This document shows positions 38,079 through 47,276 of a DNA stretch of 64,000 nucleotides, piece by piece. How positions within the stretch are numbered: position 1 is the stretch's first letter; every line of letters begins with the position of its first letter. Source of the stretch: Streptomyces sp. NBC_00464 (GTDB lineage Bacteria; Actinomycetota; Actinomycetes; Streptomycetales; Streptomycetaceae); the NCBI RefSeq assembly GCF_036013915.1, contig NZ_CP107899.1:1736001-1800000 (forward strand). Reading direction: 5' to 3'. The notes below the pieces were generated by a model that saw only the letters and a program-made list of their open reading frames with translations, was not told the origin of the DNA and searched no databases. The position numbers and the translations under genes are program-made.

Positions 38079-39005
38079 TCAGCCCTTGGTGAGGATGGAG
38101 CGGCCGAAGAACAGCAGGTTGGCCGGCTTCTCCGCGAGGCGTCGCATGAAGTAGCCGTACCAGTCGGTGCCGTACGCGGTGTAGACACGCATGCGGTGGC
38201 CCTCGGCCGCGAGCCGGATGTGCTCGTCGCTGCGGATGCCGTACAGCATCTGGAACTCGTACTCGTCGAGCTTGCGCCCGGCCTTGCGGCCCAGCTCCTG
38301 GGCGATGGCGATCAGGCGCGGGTCGTGGGACCCGATCATCGGGTAGCCCTCGCCCTCCATCAGCGTCTTCAGGATGCGGACGTACGCCTTGTCGATCTCG
38401 GCCTTGTCCTGGTACGCGACGGAGGCGGGCTCCTTGTAGGCGCCCTTCACGATGCGCACGCGGCTGCCGGCGTCGGCCAGGCGGCGGGCGTCGTCCTCGG
38501 TACGGAAGAGGTAGGCCTGGATGACGCATCCGGTCTGCGGGTAGTCCTTCCGCAGCTCCTCGTGGATGGCGAACATCGAGTCGAGGGTGGTGTGGTCCTC
38601 GGCGTCCAGGGTGACCGTGGTGCCGATCGCGGCGGCGGCCTCGACGACCGGGCGGACGTTGGCGAGGGCCAGCTCGTGGCCGTTCTCCAGCGCCTGGCCG
38701 AACATGGAGAGCTTGACGGACATCTCCGCCTTGGTGCCCAGGCCGAGGTCCTTGAGGCGGCCGATGAGCTCCAGATAGGCGTCGCGCGCGGCGGCGGCCT
38801 GCTCGGGGGTGGTGATGTCCTCGCCGACCACGTCGAGAGTGACTTCGAGGCCCTTGCCGGTGGCGTCCTCGATGATCGGGACGACGTGCTCGACCGTCTC
38901 ACCGGCAATGAACCGGTCGACGACCTGCTTCGTGCCCGGGGCTGCCGAGATGAAACGGCGCATCTTGTCGCTGCGTGACGCGGCGAGAATCACGGGACCC
39001 AGCAC
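38079..39005 (-). CDS. Proline dehydrogenase
   Basis: A 308-residue FAD enzyme from GTG 39005 with GGAGG six bases upstream. It is a TIM-barrel PRODH with SVKLSMFGQALENGHELA, LDAEDHTTLDSMF, RIVKGAYKEP (about 194-203), SHDPRLIA and FQMLYGIRSDEH near the active site. It oxidises proline to P5C and passes electrons to the respiratory chain. It is followed by the P5C dehydrogenase and faced by a divergent PucR regulator. Confidence 0.94.
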   Translation of the reverse strand: MLGPVILAASRSDKMRRFISAAPGTKQVVDRFIAGETVEHVVPIIEDATGKGLEVTLDVVGEDITTPEQAAAARDAYLELIGRLKDLGLGTKAEMSVKLSMFGQALENGHELALANVRPVVEAAAAIGTTVTLDAEDHTTLDSMFAIHEELRKDYPQTGCVIQAYLFRTEDDARRLADAGSRVRIVKGAYKEPASVAYQDKAEIDKAYVRILKTLMEGEGYPMIGSHDPRLIAIAQELGRKAGRKLDEYEFQMLYGIRSDEHIRLAAEGHRMRVYTAYGTDWYGYFMRRLAEKPANLLFFGRSILTKG

Positions 39006-39103
39006 GGGGCACCTCCACGGAAAGTACGAACGAAGGCCGTACCGCCACATAGGGACCATAAGGAACAGAAGCGGTACAGCACGGAGAACCACCGTGAAAT
39101 CTA

Positions 39104-39120
39104 AGGATCCCTCCGATCCT
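39104..39120. promoter_or_regulatory. Inverted repeat AGGATC-N5-GATCCT
   Basis: A six-base inverted repeat lies between proline dehydrogenase and the PucR gene, 40 bp from the longer palindrome at 39159. Confidence 0.35.
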
Positions 39121-39158
39121 GTGCCATCGACAGCTGTCACGCATCCGTGCCCTGGATC

Positions 39159-39174
39159 TCAGACATATGTCTGA
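39159..39174. promoter_or_regulatory. 16-bp perfect palindrome at PucR gene start
   Basis: TCAGACATATGTCTGA lies 20 bases before the PucR start codon in the divergent control region of the proline genes, suggesting an operator for autoregulation or for both promoters. Confidence 0.55.
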
Positions 39175-39194
39175 AGGGGTGCGAGAATGGCCGG

Positions 39195-40337
39195 GTGAAG
39201 GGCGATTACCAGGAGCTGGTCGACGAGATCTCCGCGCTGCTCGGCGCTCCCGCGACGCTGGAGAACCGTGACTTCGGCCTGGTCGCCTTCGGTGCCCACG
39301 ACAGCGACGACGACACGGCGATGGACCCGGTCCGCACCCGATCGATCCTGACCCGCGGCTCGACCCCCGCGGTCCGCGCCTGGTTCGAGAACTTCGGCAT
39401 CACCCGCGCCACCGGCCCCGTCCGCATCCCGGCCGCCCCGGAGGCCGGTGTCTACCGGGACCGGATCTGTCTGCCGGTACGCCATCGGGGTGTCGTGCTG
39501 GGTTACGTATGGCTGCTGGACGCCGACCCGGGGCCGACCGACCAGCAGCTCGACGCGGCGATGGACGTGGCGGCCCGGATCGGGGCGCTGCTCTCCGAAG
39601 AGGCACGGGCGGGCACCGATCTCTCCCGGGAGTTCGGCGCGGTCCTCACGGCGGGGCGCGGCTGGCAGCGCGACATGGCGGTGGCCGCGTTCAGCGAGGC
39701 GCTCGGCCCGGACGCGGAGGGGCTGCACACCGTGGTGTGCGTGACGCCCTGGCCGGACGAGCCGCCGTCGGTGCGCACGGTGCCGTCCGCTGCGGCCCTG
39801 TCCGGCGCGCCCTCGCCGGGCAGGGCCGGGCCCCCGGCGCTGGCCGCACTGGTCCGCCTGCGGTCGCACGACGTCCTGGATCCGGCGCTCACCGCCGCCG
39901 ACCGGCTGCGCACCACCGCCGGGGCGGCCGCCACCGCCGGGATCGCGGTCCCGCGCCGCGGCCTCGCCGAGCTGGCCGACGCCTGGCACGAGGCATCCGC
40001 CGCGGCCCGCGCGGCGGCGGCGGAGACCCGGTTCGGCCCGGTCGCCGAGTGGTCGGCCATCGGCCCGTACCGCCTGCTGACCACACTCACCCCCGGCACT
40101 CTGCCGGACCACACGGTCCGCCCGCTGCTCACCCCACCGCACCGGGATCTGGTCCGTACGGCCGAGGTGTTCCTGGACTGTGCGGGCCAGGCGTCCCGGA
40201 CCGCTGCCGAGCTGGGCATCCACCGGCAGACGCTGTACTACCGCCTCTCCCGGGTCCAGCAGCTCACCGGCCTCGACCTGAACGACGGCGAGGACCGGCT
40301 GCTGCTGCACATGGCGCTGAAGGCCTCCCGGCTCTGA
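39195..40337 (+). CDS. PucR/CdaR-type transcriptional regulator, probably of proline catabolism
   Basis: A 380-residue protein from GTG 39195; the frame also extends to 39147, but that would run through the palindrome. An N-terminal sensor region is followed by the C-terminal PucR helix-turn-helix with [58 protein letters not shown]. Regulators of this class often activate an adjacent catabolic operon. It diverges from the proline dehydrogenase and P5C dehydrogenase genes. Control by proline is an inference from position. Confidence 0.85.
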   Translation: MKGDYQELVDEISALLGAPATLENRDFGLVAFGAHDSDDDTAMDPVRTRSILTRGSTPAVRAWFENFGITRATGPVRIPAAPEAGVYRDRICLPVRHRGVVLGYVWLLDADPGPTDQQLDAAMDVAARIGALLSEEARAGTDLSREFGAVLTAGRGWQRDMAVAAFSEALGPDAEGLHTVVCVTPWPDEPPSVRTVPSAAALSGAPSPGRAGPPALAALVRLRSHDVLDPALTAADRLRTTAGAAATAGIAVPRRGLAELADAWHEASAAARAAAAETRFGPVAEWSAIGPYRLLTTLTPGTLPDHTVRPLLTPPHRDLVRTAEVFLDCAGQASRTAAELGIHRQTLYYRLSRVQQLTGLDLNDGEDRLLLHMALKASRL

Positions 40338-40352
40338 GCCGGGGTTCGCGCA

Positions 40353-40874
40353 CTACAGCCAGGACGGCGGGTCGGGGGCAACGATCGGGCGGTCGCTGAC
40401 GACGGCGGCCATGACCACAGGGGCGTCCCCGTCGCTGCGTCCGACGCTCACGCCGACCCACCGGCCCTGCGCGGACAACGGCCCCCACGCGCTCAGGTCG
40501 CCGTAACAGTCCTCGTCGAGCAGCGCTTCGAAGAGCGCGGGTACCCGCTCATCGTGCTCCCTGAGGAGCAGCGCCACATGGACCGCCACCTGGTGGTGTC
40601 CTCCCCAGCGGGCATCCAGCTCCCCGGTGAGCGCGGCCAGTTGCGCATCGGCCGCCTCCTCCGCTTCGTCCGCCCCGGCGGCCGCGTCGGGGGCGTCGCC
40701 CTCCCAGAGCGGGACGATCCGGAAGCCCTGGCCGGTGGTGACCGTCCACTCGCCCGTGACGGGGTCCCCGTCGGCCACCGTCGGCCCGGTGGCCGGCAGC
40801 GGTGCGGCCAGCAGCGCCTCCACGTCGGCGACGGCCCGCGCGATGTCGAACGGCTCCCCCGCCCGGGCGCTCAT
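40353..40874 (-). CDS. Hypothetical cytoplasmic protein
   Basis: From ATG 40874 the protein has 173 residues, starting MSARAGEPFDIARAVADVEALL; a TTG start at 40943 would add 23 residues. It is acidic, has no membrane segments, and ends with a mixed alpha/beta region WVGVSVGRSDGDAPVVMAAVVSDRPIV. I do not recognise a family. The start overlaps, by ATGA, the end of a 15-codon frame that itself overlaps the upstream tetR stop, so it is probably co-transcribed with tetR. Confidence 0.65.
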   Translation of the reverse strand: MSARAGEPFDIARAVADVEALLAAPLPATGPTVADGDPVTGEWTVTTGQGFRIVPLWEGDAPDAAAGADEAEEAADAQLAALTGELDARWGGHHQVAVHVALLLREHDERVPALFEALLDEDCYGDLSAWGPLSAQGRWVGVSVGRSDGDAPVVMAAVVSDRPIVAPDPPSWL

Positions 40875-40918
40875 CGCCCGCCGCCGTTCCCGTGCGGCTG
40901 CGGCTCCCGCTTGCTCAT
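40871..40918 (-). CDS. 15-codon frame coupling tetR to the following gene
   Basis: MSKREPQPHGNGGGR begins with an ATG overlapping the tetR stop (ATGA) and ends with a TGA overlapping the next ATG (ATGA). GGAG lies nine bases upstream. It may be a real micro-protein, a coupling device, or the original N-terminus of the next gene put out of frame by an indel. Confidence 0.35.
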   Translation of the reverse strand: MSKREPQPHGNGGGR

Positions 40919-41586
40919 CCGCGCCAACTCCTGCCTCCGTCAACGCCGTTACCGGCGTGCTTCAGCGACCCACGTGAGCGGGATTCGTCCGGGTCCGCGG
41001 TGCGCACCCGCCCCTCCAGTACCGCCTTCAGCCCGTCCGTCAGATCCTGCGCCGAGGGCGCCGACTCACTGTCCATCAACCACTGGACCATGACGCCGGC
41101 GAGCAGCGCCTGGCAGAAGAGCCCGGCCACGCGCGCCTTCTCGGGGTCGGTCTCGGGGTCGATGCCCAGCATGTTCTCGGCGAGGCCGTCGCGGCCCTCG
41201 CGCTGCGGACCGGCGAGGGACTTCTGGAGCTCGGGGTCGGTCTCGATCCGGGAGATGACCTCCATCTGGAGCTGCCAGACGGCACGGGTCTGCTCGTAGC
41301 TGCCGATCACCCGCTCCCAGCTCTCGCGGAACTGGTCGAGCGGGGCCGGGGGCACGTCCTGGGCGGCCTCGGCCGGGTCGCCCTCCTTGGTCAGCACATC
41401 CCCCCACTCCTCCGTCACCTTGAGGAAGGCGAGGTTGAGCAGGGCCTCCTTGGAGCCGTAGTGGTAGCCGATGGAGGCGAGGTTCGTTCCCGAGGCCGCC
41501 ACGATGTCGCGCGCCGTCGTCCGGGCGTACCCCTTCTCCAGCAGGCAGCGCTTGGCGCCTTCGAGCAGATCCTCACGATGTCCCAT
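40915..41586 (-). CDS. TetR-family transcriptional regulator
   Basis: A 223-residue protein starting MGHREDLLEGAKRCLLEKGYARTTARDIVAASGTNLASIGYHYGSKEALLNLAF, a complete TetR helix-turn-helix with recognition helix NLASIGYHYGSK. A helical ligand-binding domain and a basic disordered end (SRSRGSLKHAGNG) follow. A long inverted repeat lies just upstream of its ATG. The target genes are unclear; autoregulation is likely. Confidence 0.88.
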   Translation of the reverse strand: MGHREDLLEGAKRCLLEKGYARTTARDIVAASGTNLASIGYHYGSKEALLNLAFLKVTEEWGDVLTKEGDPAEAAQDVPPAPLDQFRESWERVIGSYEQTRAVWQLQMEVISRIETDPELQKSLAGPQREGRDGLAENMLGIDPETDPEKARVAGLFCQALLAGVMVQWLMDSESAPSAQDLTDGLKAVLEGRVRTADPDESRSRGSLKHAGNGVDGGRSWRG

Positions 41587-41594
41587 GACAGCAG

Positions 41595-41647
41595 CGTACC
41601 CGGCATGTGGACGTTTGTGTAAGACGCACGTCTACATGCCGGGTACG
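41595..41647. promoter_or_regulatory. Long inverted repeat upstream of tetR and downstream of serA
   Basis: Arms 41595-41608 and 41634-41647 are perfectly complementary for 14 bp and extend to 20 bp with one mismatch, around a 13-base centre. It could be the TetR operator, the serA terminator, or both. An inner AGACG-CA-CGTCT repeat (41622-41633) adds to the operator-like look. Confidence 0.6.
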
Positions 41648-41676
41648 GCAGATCCGGGAGCGGTCCCGTCAAGGAA

Positions 41677-43269
41677 TCAGCTGGTGAGGTTCACCGAGCG
41701 GGCCGAGGCCGCGCCGATCTCCGAGGAGATCTCGGCCAGCACCGACGGCGGGACGTCGTCGTCGACGGTGAGGACGACCAGCGCCTCGCCGCCCACGGCG
41801 GCCCGGGACACCTGCATGCCCGCGATGTTCAGGCCGGCCTCGCCGAGGATCTTGCCGACCGCGCCGACGACACCGGGGCGGTCGTCGTAACGCAGCACGA
41901 CCATGTGGTCGGCGAGCGCCAGGTCCACATCGTGCTCGCCGATCGCGACGATCTTCTGGAGGTGCTTGGGGCCGGCCAGCGTGCCGGAGACCGAGACGTC
42001 CTCGCCGCTGGAGAGCGTGCCGCGGACGGTGACCACGTTGCGGTGGTCGGGCGACTCGGAGCTGGTGGTGAGGCGGACCTCGACACCGCGCTCCTGCGCG
42101 AACAGCGGAGCGTTCACGTACGACACGGTCTCGTCGACGACGTCCTCGAAGACGCCCTTGAGCGCGGAGAGTTCGAGCACCTTCACGTCGTGCTGGGTGA
42201 TCTCGCCGTACACCTCGACGTCGAGGCGGGCCGCGACCTCGCCCGCGAGCGCGGTGAAGATCCGGCCGAGCTTCTCGGCGAGCGGCAGTCCGGGACGGAC
42301 GTCCTCGGCGATGACGCCGCCCTGGACGTTGACCGCGTCCGGCACGAGCTCACCGGCGAGCGCGAGGCGCACCGACCTGGCGACCGCGATACCGGCCTTC
42401 TCCTGGGCCTCGTCCGTGGAGGCACCGAGGTGCGGAGTGCAGACGACCTGGTCGAACTGGAACAGCGGGGAGTCCGTGCAGGGCTCCTTGGTGTACACGT
42501 CGAGACCGGCGCCGGCGACGCGGCCCTCCTTGAGGGCGGAGGCGAGCGCCTCCTCGTCGACGATGCCGCCGCGCGCGGCGTTGACGATGCGCACCGAGGG
42601 CTTCACCTTGTGCAGCGCCTCGTCACCGATCAGGCCGAGCGTCTCCGGGGTCTTCGGGAGGTGCACGGTGATGAAGTCGGCGACCTCCAGCAGCTCGTCG
42701 AGCGAGAGGAGCTTGACGCCCATCTGCGCGGCGCGGGCCGGCTGGACGTAGGGGTCGTACGCGACGATCTTCATACCGAAGGCCGACATGCGCTGGGCGA
42801 CCAGGACGCCGATGCGGCCGAGGCCGACGACGCCGAGGGTCTTCTCGCTCAGCTCGACACCGGTGTACTTGGAGCGCTTCCACTCGCCGTTCTTGAGGGC
42901 GGTGTTGGCCTGGGGGATGTTGCGCGCGGTGGCGACGAGCAGACCGCAGGCGAGCTCGGCGGCGGTGACGATGTTGGAGGTCGGTGCGTTCACGACCATG
43001 ACGCCGGCCTTGGTGGCCGAGGAGACATCGACGTTGTCCAGACCGACGCCCGCGCGGGCGACGACCTTCAGCTTCTTCGCGGCGGCGATGGCTTCGGCGT
43101 CGACCTTGGTGGCGGAGCGCACCAGGATGGCGTCGACATCGACGATCGCGGGGAGGAGCTCGGCGCGGTCCGCGCCGTTGCAGTGCCGGATCTCGAAGTC
43201 CGGTCCCAGGGCGTCCACCGTGGCGGGCGACAGCTCTTCAGCGATGAGTACGACAGGTTTCGAGCTCAC
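41677..43269 (-). CDS. serA: D-3-phosphoglycerate dehydrogenase
   Basis: A 530-residue enzyme, the long actinobacterial type with catalytic, ASB (intervening) and C-terminal ACT domains. GTG 43269 is chosen because GAGGA lies upstream. Motifs: GLGRIGVLVAQR (NAD-binding), NAARGGIVDEEAL (Arg), LDVYTKEP (Glu), TPHLGASTDEAQ (His), and an ACT domain RYDDRPGVVGAVGKILGEAGLNIAGMQVSR near the end for serine feedback. It starts serine synthesis. It follows ilvC on the same strand, but a terminator lies between. Confidence 0.96.
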   Translation of the reverse strand: MSSKPVVLIAEELSPATVDALGPDFEIRHCNGADRAELLPAIVDVDAILVRSATKVDAEAIAAAKKLKVVARAGVGLDNVDVSSATKAGVMVVNAPTSNIVTAAELACGLLVATARNIPQANTALKNGEWKRSKYTGVELSEKTLGVVGLGRIGVLVAQRMSAFGMKIVAYDPYVQPARAAQMGVKLLSLDELLEVADFITVHLPKTPETLGLIGDEALHKVKPSVRIVNAARGGIVDEEALASALKEGRVAGAGLDVYTKEPCTDSPLFQFDQVVCTPHLGASTDEAQEKAGIAVARSVRLALAGELVPDAVNVQGGVIAEDVRPGLPLAEKLGRIFTALAGEVAARLDVEVYGEITQHDVKVLELSALKGVFEDVVDETVSYVNAPLFAQERGVEVRLTTSSESPDHRNVVTVRGTLSSGEDVSVSGTLAGPKHLQKIVAIGEHDVDLALADHMVVLRYDDRPGVVGAVGKILGEAGLNIAGMQVSRAAVGGEALVVLTVDDDVPPSVLAEISSEIGAASARSVNLTS

Positions 43270-43295
43270 GTGAGTCCTCACAGATCCAGTGCGGA

Positions 43296-43313
43296 CGGCC
43301 GTCCCGACGGCCG
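43296..43313 (-). promoter_or_regulatory. Hairpin in the serA leader
   Basis: An 8-bp perfect stem (CGGCCGTC with GACGGCCG) lies 27 bases before the serA start. TACACT (43389-43384) further upstream is a possible -10 box. Role unknown. Confidence 0.35.
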
Positions 43314-43504
43314 CAGGCGGTGGAGGGGCTTGCCGCGTGGAAGACGCACGACACTGTGGGCCTGACGCGTGTATGTGTGGAGAAGTGTAGTCATGCGCGA
43401 CGACGCATACTGCGCCCCGTTGGAAGGATCACCCACAAGAGGCTGGACGACTTGTACACACGTACGACGCCGCCTCTTCCAGCGGTGAAGCAGGAACAAC
43501 GCCC

Positions 43505-43531
43505 GAGGGGCGGGTCCGGGACCCGCCCCTC
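43505..43531 (-). terminator. ilvC terminator
   Basis: A perfect 12-bp stem (43505-43516 with 43520-43531) with a three-base loop starts 12 bases after the ilvC stop. Confidence 0.85.
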
Positions 43532-43542
43532 AGGCATCAGTG

Positions 43543-44601
<1,059 letters not shown>

Positions 44602-44651
44602 TTACGTTTTCGGGTCTCGCCATGCGAGCGGCGCGGCGGGCCCGGAATGAT

Positions 44652-45179
44652 TTATGCCGTGCGGTCGAGGGCGCGCAGTGACCGGTCGGTGATCGAGCGC
44701 GCGCCACGTCCTATGGCGATGGTGCCGGACTGGACGAGCTCCTTGATGCCGTACTGCTCCAGCATCTTGAGCATCGCCTCCAGCTTGTCGGCGCCGCCGG
44801 TCGCCTCGATCGTGACGGCCTCCGGGGAGACGTCCACGGTCTTGGCGCGGAACAGCTGGACGATCTCGACGATCTGGGAGCGGGTCTCGCTGTCGGCGCG
44901 GACCTTCACCAGGACGAGCTCACGCTGGATCGCAGCGGACGGCTCGAGTTCGACGATCTTCAGGACGTTGACCAGCTTGTTGAGCTGCTTGGTCACCTGC
45001 TCCAGGGGCAGGCCCTCGACATTCACGACGATGGTGATGCGGGAGATGTCGGGGTGTTCGGTGGTACCGACCGCGAGCGAGTCGATGTTGAAGCCGCGGC
45101 GGGAGAACAGGGCGGTGATCCGGGCGAGGACACCGGGCTTGTTCTCGACCAGGACGGAGAGCGTGTGCTTGGTGGACAT
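44652..45179 (-). CDS. ilvN: Acetolactate synthase small (regulatory) subunit
   Basis: A 175-residue protein with an N-terminal ACT domain (TLSVLVENKPGVLARITALFSRRGFNIDSLAVG) for valine feedback and the C-terminal domain that activates the catalytic subunit. ATG 45179 is 23 bases after ilvB on the same strand. It forms the holoenzyme with IlvB. Confidence 0.96.
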   Translation of the reverse strand: MSTKHTLSVLVENKPGVLARITALFSRRGFNIDSLAVGTTEHPDISRITIVVNVEGLPLEQVTKQLNKLVNVLKIVELEPSAAIQRELVLVKVRADSETRSQIVEIVQLFRAKTVDVSPEAVTIEATGGADKLEAMLKMLEQYGIKELVQSGTIAIGRGARSITDRSLRALDRTA

Positions 45180-45202
45180 GTGAGTCGGTCTCTCTCTGTC
45201 TC

Positions 45203-47053
45203 TCAGTCGTCTTCGTTGTCGCCGAAGTCGGGGCGGACGCCGCGGGCTGCCATGACCTCGTCGTTCGAGGTGCCGGCGGCGACCATCGGCCACACCATGG
45301 CGTCCTCGTGGACGATGAAGTCGATGACGACCGGCCGGTCGTTGATCGCGTTGGCCTCGGCGATGACCTTGTCCAGGTCGGCCGGGTCCTCGCAGCGGAT
45401 CGCGTAGCAGCCCATGGCCTCGGACAGCTTGACGAAGTCCGGCACCCGGGTGCCCTTCGCCGGGACGCCGTCCGTGTCGGCACCGGTGTGCAGCACGGTG
45501 TTGGAGTACCGCTGGTTGTAGAACAGGGTCTGCCACTGGCGGACCATCCCGAGCGCGCCGTTGTTGATGATCGCGACCTTGATCGGGATGTTGTTCAGCG
45601 CGCAGGTGGTGAGCTCCTGATTGGTCATCTGGAAGCAGCCGTCGCCGTCGATCGCCCAGACCGTGCGGTCCGGCATGCCGGCCTTGGCGCCCATCGCGGC
45701 CGGGACCGCGTAGCCCATCGTGCCCGCGCCGCCGGAGTTGAGCCAGGTGGCGGGCTGCTCGTACTGGATGAAGTGCGAGGCCCACATCTGGTGCTGGCCC
45801 ACGCCCGCCGCGAAGACGGTTCCCTCGGGTGCCAGTTCACCGATCCGCTGGATGACCTGCTGCGGCGAGAGGCTGCCGTCCTCCGGCAGGTCGTAGCCGA
45901 CGGGGTAGGTCTCGCGCCACCGGTTGAGGTCCTTCCACCAGGCGGCGTAGTCGCCCGTCTGGCCCTCGGTGTGCTCGGCCTGGACCGCCTGGACGAGGTC
46001 GGCGATGACCTCGCGGGCGTCCCCGACGATCGGCACGTCGGCCGCACGGTTCTTGCCGATCTCCGCCGGGTCGATGTCGGCGTGGACGATCTTGGCGTAC
46101 GGGGCGAAGCTGTCCAGCTTGCCGGTGACCCGGTCGTCGAACCGGGCGCCGAGGGCGACGATCAGGTCGGCCTTCTGCAGCGCGGTGACGGCGGTGACCG
46201 AACCGTGCATTCCGGGCATTCCCACGTGCAGCGGGTGGCTGTCGGGGAAGGAGCCGAGCGCCATCAGTGTGGTGGTGACGGGCGCTCCGGTGAGCTCGGC
46301 CAGCACCTTGAGTTCGGCGGTGGCCCCGGCCTTCATGACGCCGCCGCCCACATACAGCACCGGGCGCTTGGCCTGGGTGATGAGCTTGGCGGCCTCACGG
46401 ATCTGCTTGGCGTGCGGCTTGGTCACCGGGCGGTAGCCGGGCAGGTCCATGGACGGCGGCCAGCTGAAGGTGGTCTTCGACTGGAGGGCGTCCTTGGCGA
46501 TGTCGACGAGGACCGGGCCCGGACGGCCGGTGGAGGCGATGTGGAAGGCCTCCGCGATCGTGTGCGCGATGTCCTCGGCGCGGGTGACCAGGAAGTTGTG
46601 CTTGGTGATCGGCATCGTGATGCCGCAGATGTCGGCTTCCTGGAAGGCGTCCGTACCGATGGCGGCCGAGGCCACCTGGCCGGTGATCGCGACCATGGGC
46701 ACGGAGTCCATGGCCGCGTCGGCGATCGGGGTGACCAGGTTGGTGGCGCCCGGCCCGGAGGTGACCATGCAGACGCCGACCTTGCCGGTGGCCTGCGCGT
46801 AGCCCGTGGCCGCGTGACCCGCGCCCTGCTCGTGGCGGACCAGGATGTGGCGGACCCGGGTGGAGTCCATCAGCGGGTCGTACGCCGGCAGGATGCAGCC
46901 GCCGGGGAGTCCGAATACGGTGTCGGCCCCGACTTCCTCGAGAGAGCGGATGAGGGACTGCGCGCCCGTGAGGTGCTCAACGGAGGCGGAGGACTGTCCG
47001 CCGCTACGGGCCCGCGGCTGGGGATGGTGGGCCCCGGTGGCCTGCTCGGTCAT
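45203..47053 (-). CDS. ilvB: Acetolactate synthase large subunit
   Basis: A 616-residue ThDP enzyme. ATG 47053 (GAGAAGAGA upstream) is preferred over the ATG two codons earlier. The substrate glutamate is in [16 protein letters not shown], followed by [14 protein letters not shown], and the ThDP/Mg motif [29 protein letters not shown]. It condenses two pyruvates, or pyruvate and 2-oxobutyrate. Expression is controlled by a leader peptide and terminator in the 5' leader. Confidence 0.97.
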   Translation of the reverse strand: MTEQATGAHHPQPRARSGGQSSASVEHLTGAQSLIRSLEEVGADTVFGLPGGCILPAYDPLMDSTRVRHILVRHEQGAGHAATGYAQATGKVGVCMVTSGPGATNLVTPIADAAMDSVPMVAITGQVASAAIGTDAFQEADICGITMPITKHNFLVTRAEDIAHTIAEAFHIASTGRPGPVLVDIAKDALQSKTTFSWPPSMDLPGYRPVTKPHAKQIREAAKLITQAKRPVLYVGGGVMKAGATAELKVLAELTGAPVTTTLMALGSFPDSHPLHVGMPGMHGSVTAVTALQKADLIVALGARFDDRVTGKLDSFAPYAKIVHADIDPAEIGKNRAADVPIVGDAREVIADLVQAVQAEHTEGQTGDYAAWWKDLNRWRETYPVGYDLPEDGSLSPQQVIQRIGELAPEGTVFAAGVGQHQMWASHFIQYEQPATWLNSGGAGTMGYAVPAAMGAKAGMPDRTVWAIDGDGCFQMTNQELTTCALNNIPIKVAIINNGALGMVRQWQTLFYNQRYSNTVLHTGADTDGVPAKGTRVPDFVKLSEAMGCYAIRCEDPADLDKVIAEANAINDRPVVIDFIVHEDAMVWPMVAAGTSNDEVMAARGVRPDFGDNEDD

Positions 47054-47122
47054 CGGCATTCTCTTCTCGAAGCTGAGGGTTTTTGCGAGTGTTTTGCGAT
47101 GGTTTGCGTGGTGCCGGTGCAA

Positions 47123-47157
47123 CAAAAAACCCCTCGTGCCGTGAGGCAAGCGAGGGG
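47123..47157 (-). terminator. ilvB attenuator terminator
   Basis: On the minus strand an 11-bp stem with a two-base bulge ends in CGAGGGG and is followed by TTTTTTG. It lies 70 bases before ilvB and 45 bases after the leader peptide. Confidence 0.9.
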
Positions 47158-47175
47158 AGCGCGCCGGTGCGGTCT

Positions 47176-47200
47176 GCAGAGTGTCGTCGAGGGACTCTGC
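47176..47200 (-). promoter_or_regulatory. Leader hairpin of ilvB
   Basis: GCAGAGT and ACTCTGC pair perfectly, with an 11-base loop, immediately after the leader peptide stop. It is the expected alternative structure in ribosome-mediated attenuation. Confidence 0.65.
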
Positions 47201-47201
47201 T

Positions 47202-47243
47202 TCAGCCGACGCGCTTTCCAAGTACGAGAATTCGGGTGCGCAT
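47202..47243 (-). CDS. ilvL: ilvB leader peptide ([13 protein letters not shown])
   Basis: A 13-residue peptide contains consecutive Ile-Leu-Val-Leu codons, the three branched-chain amino acids whose supply it senses. GAGAGAGG lies nine bases upstream. This leader is known from comparative work on actinobacterial ilvB. TTGACA at 47280-47275 may be the -35 element of its promoter. Confidence 0.9.
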   Translation of the reverse strand: MRTRILVLGKRVG

Positions 47244-47276
47244 GGCATTGACCCTCTCTCCGAGGCACTCGACGTG

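Noticed and set aside
41905..43365. A 486-codon plus-strand frame
   Set aside because: It is antisense to serA, with Val/Gly/Asp-rich composition typical of mirror frames.
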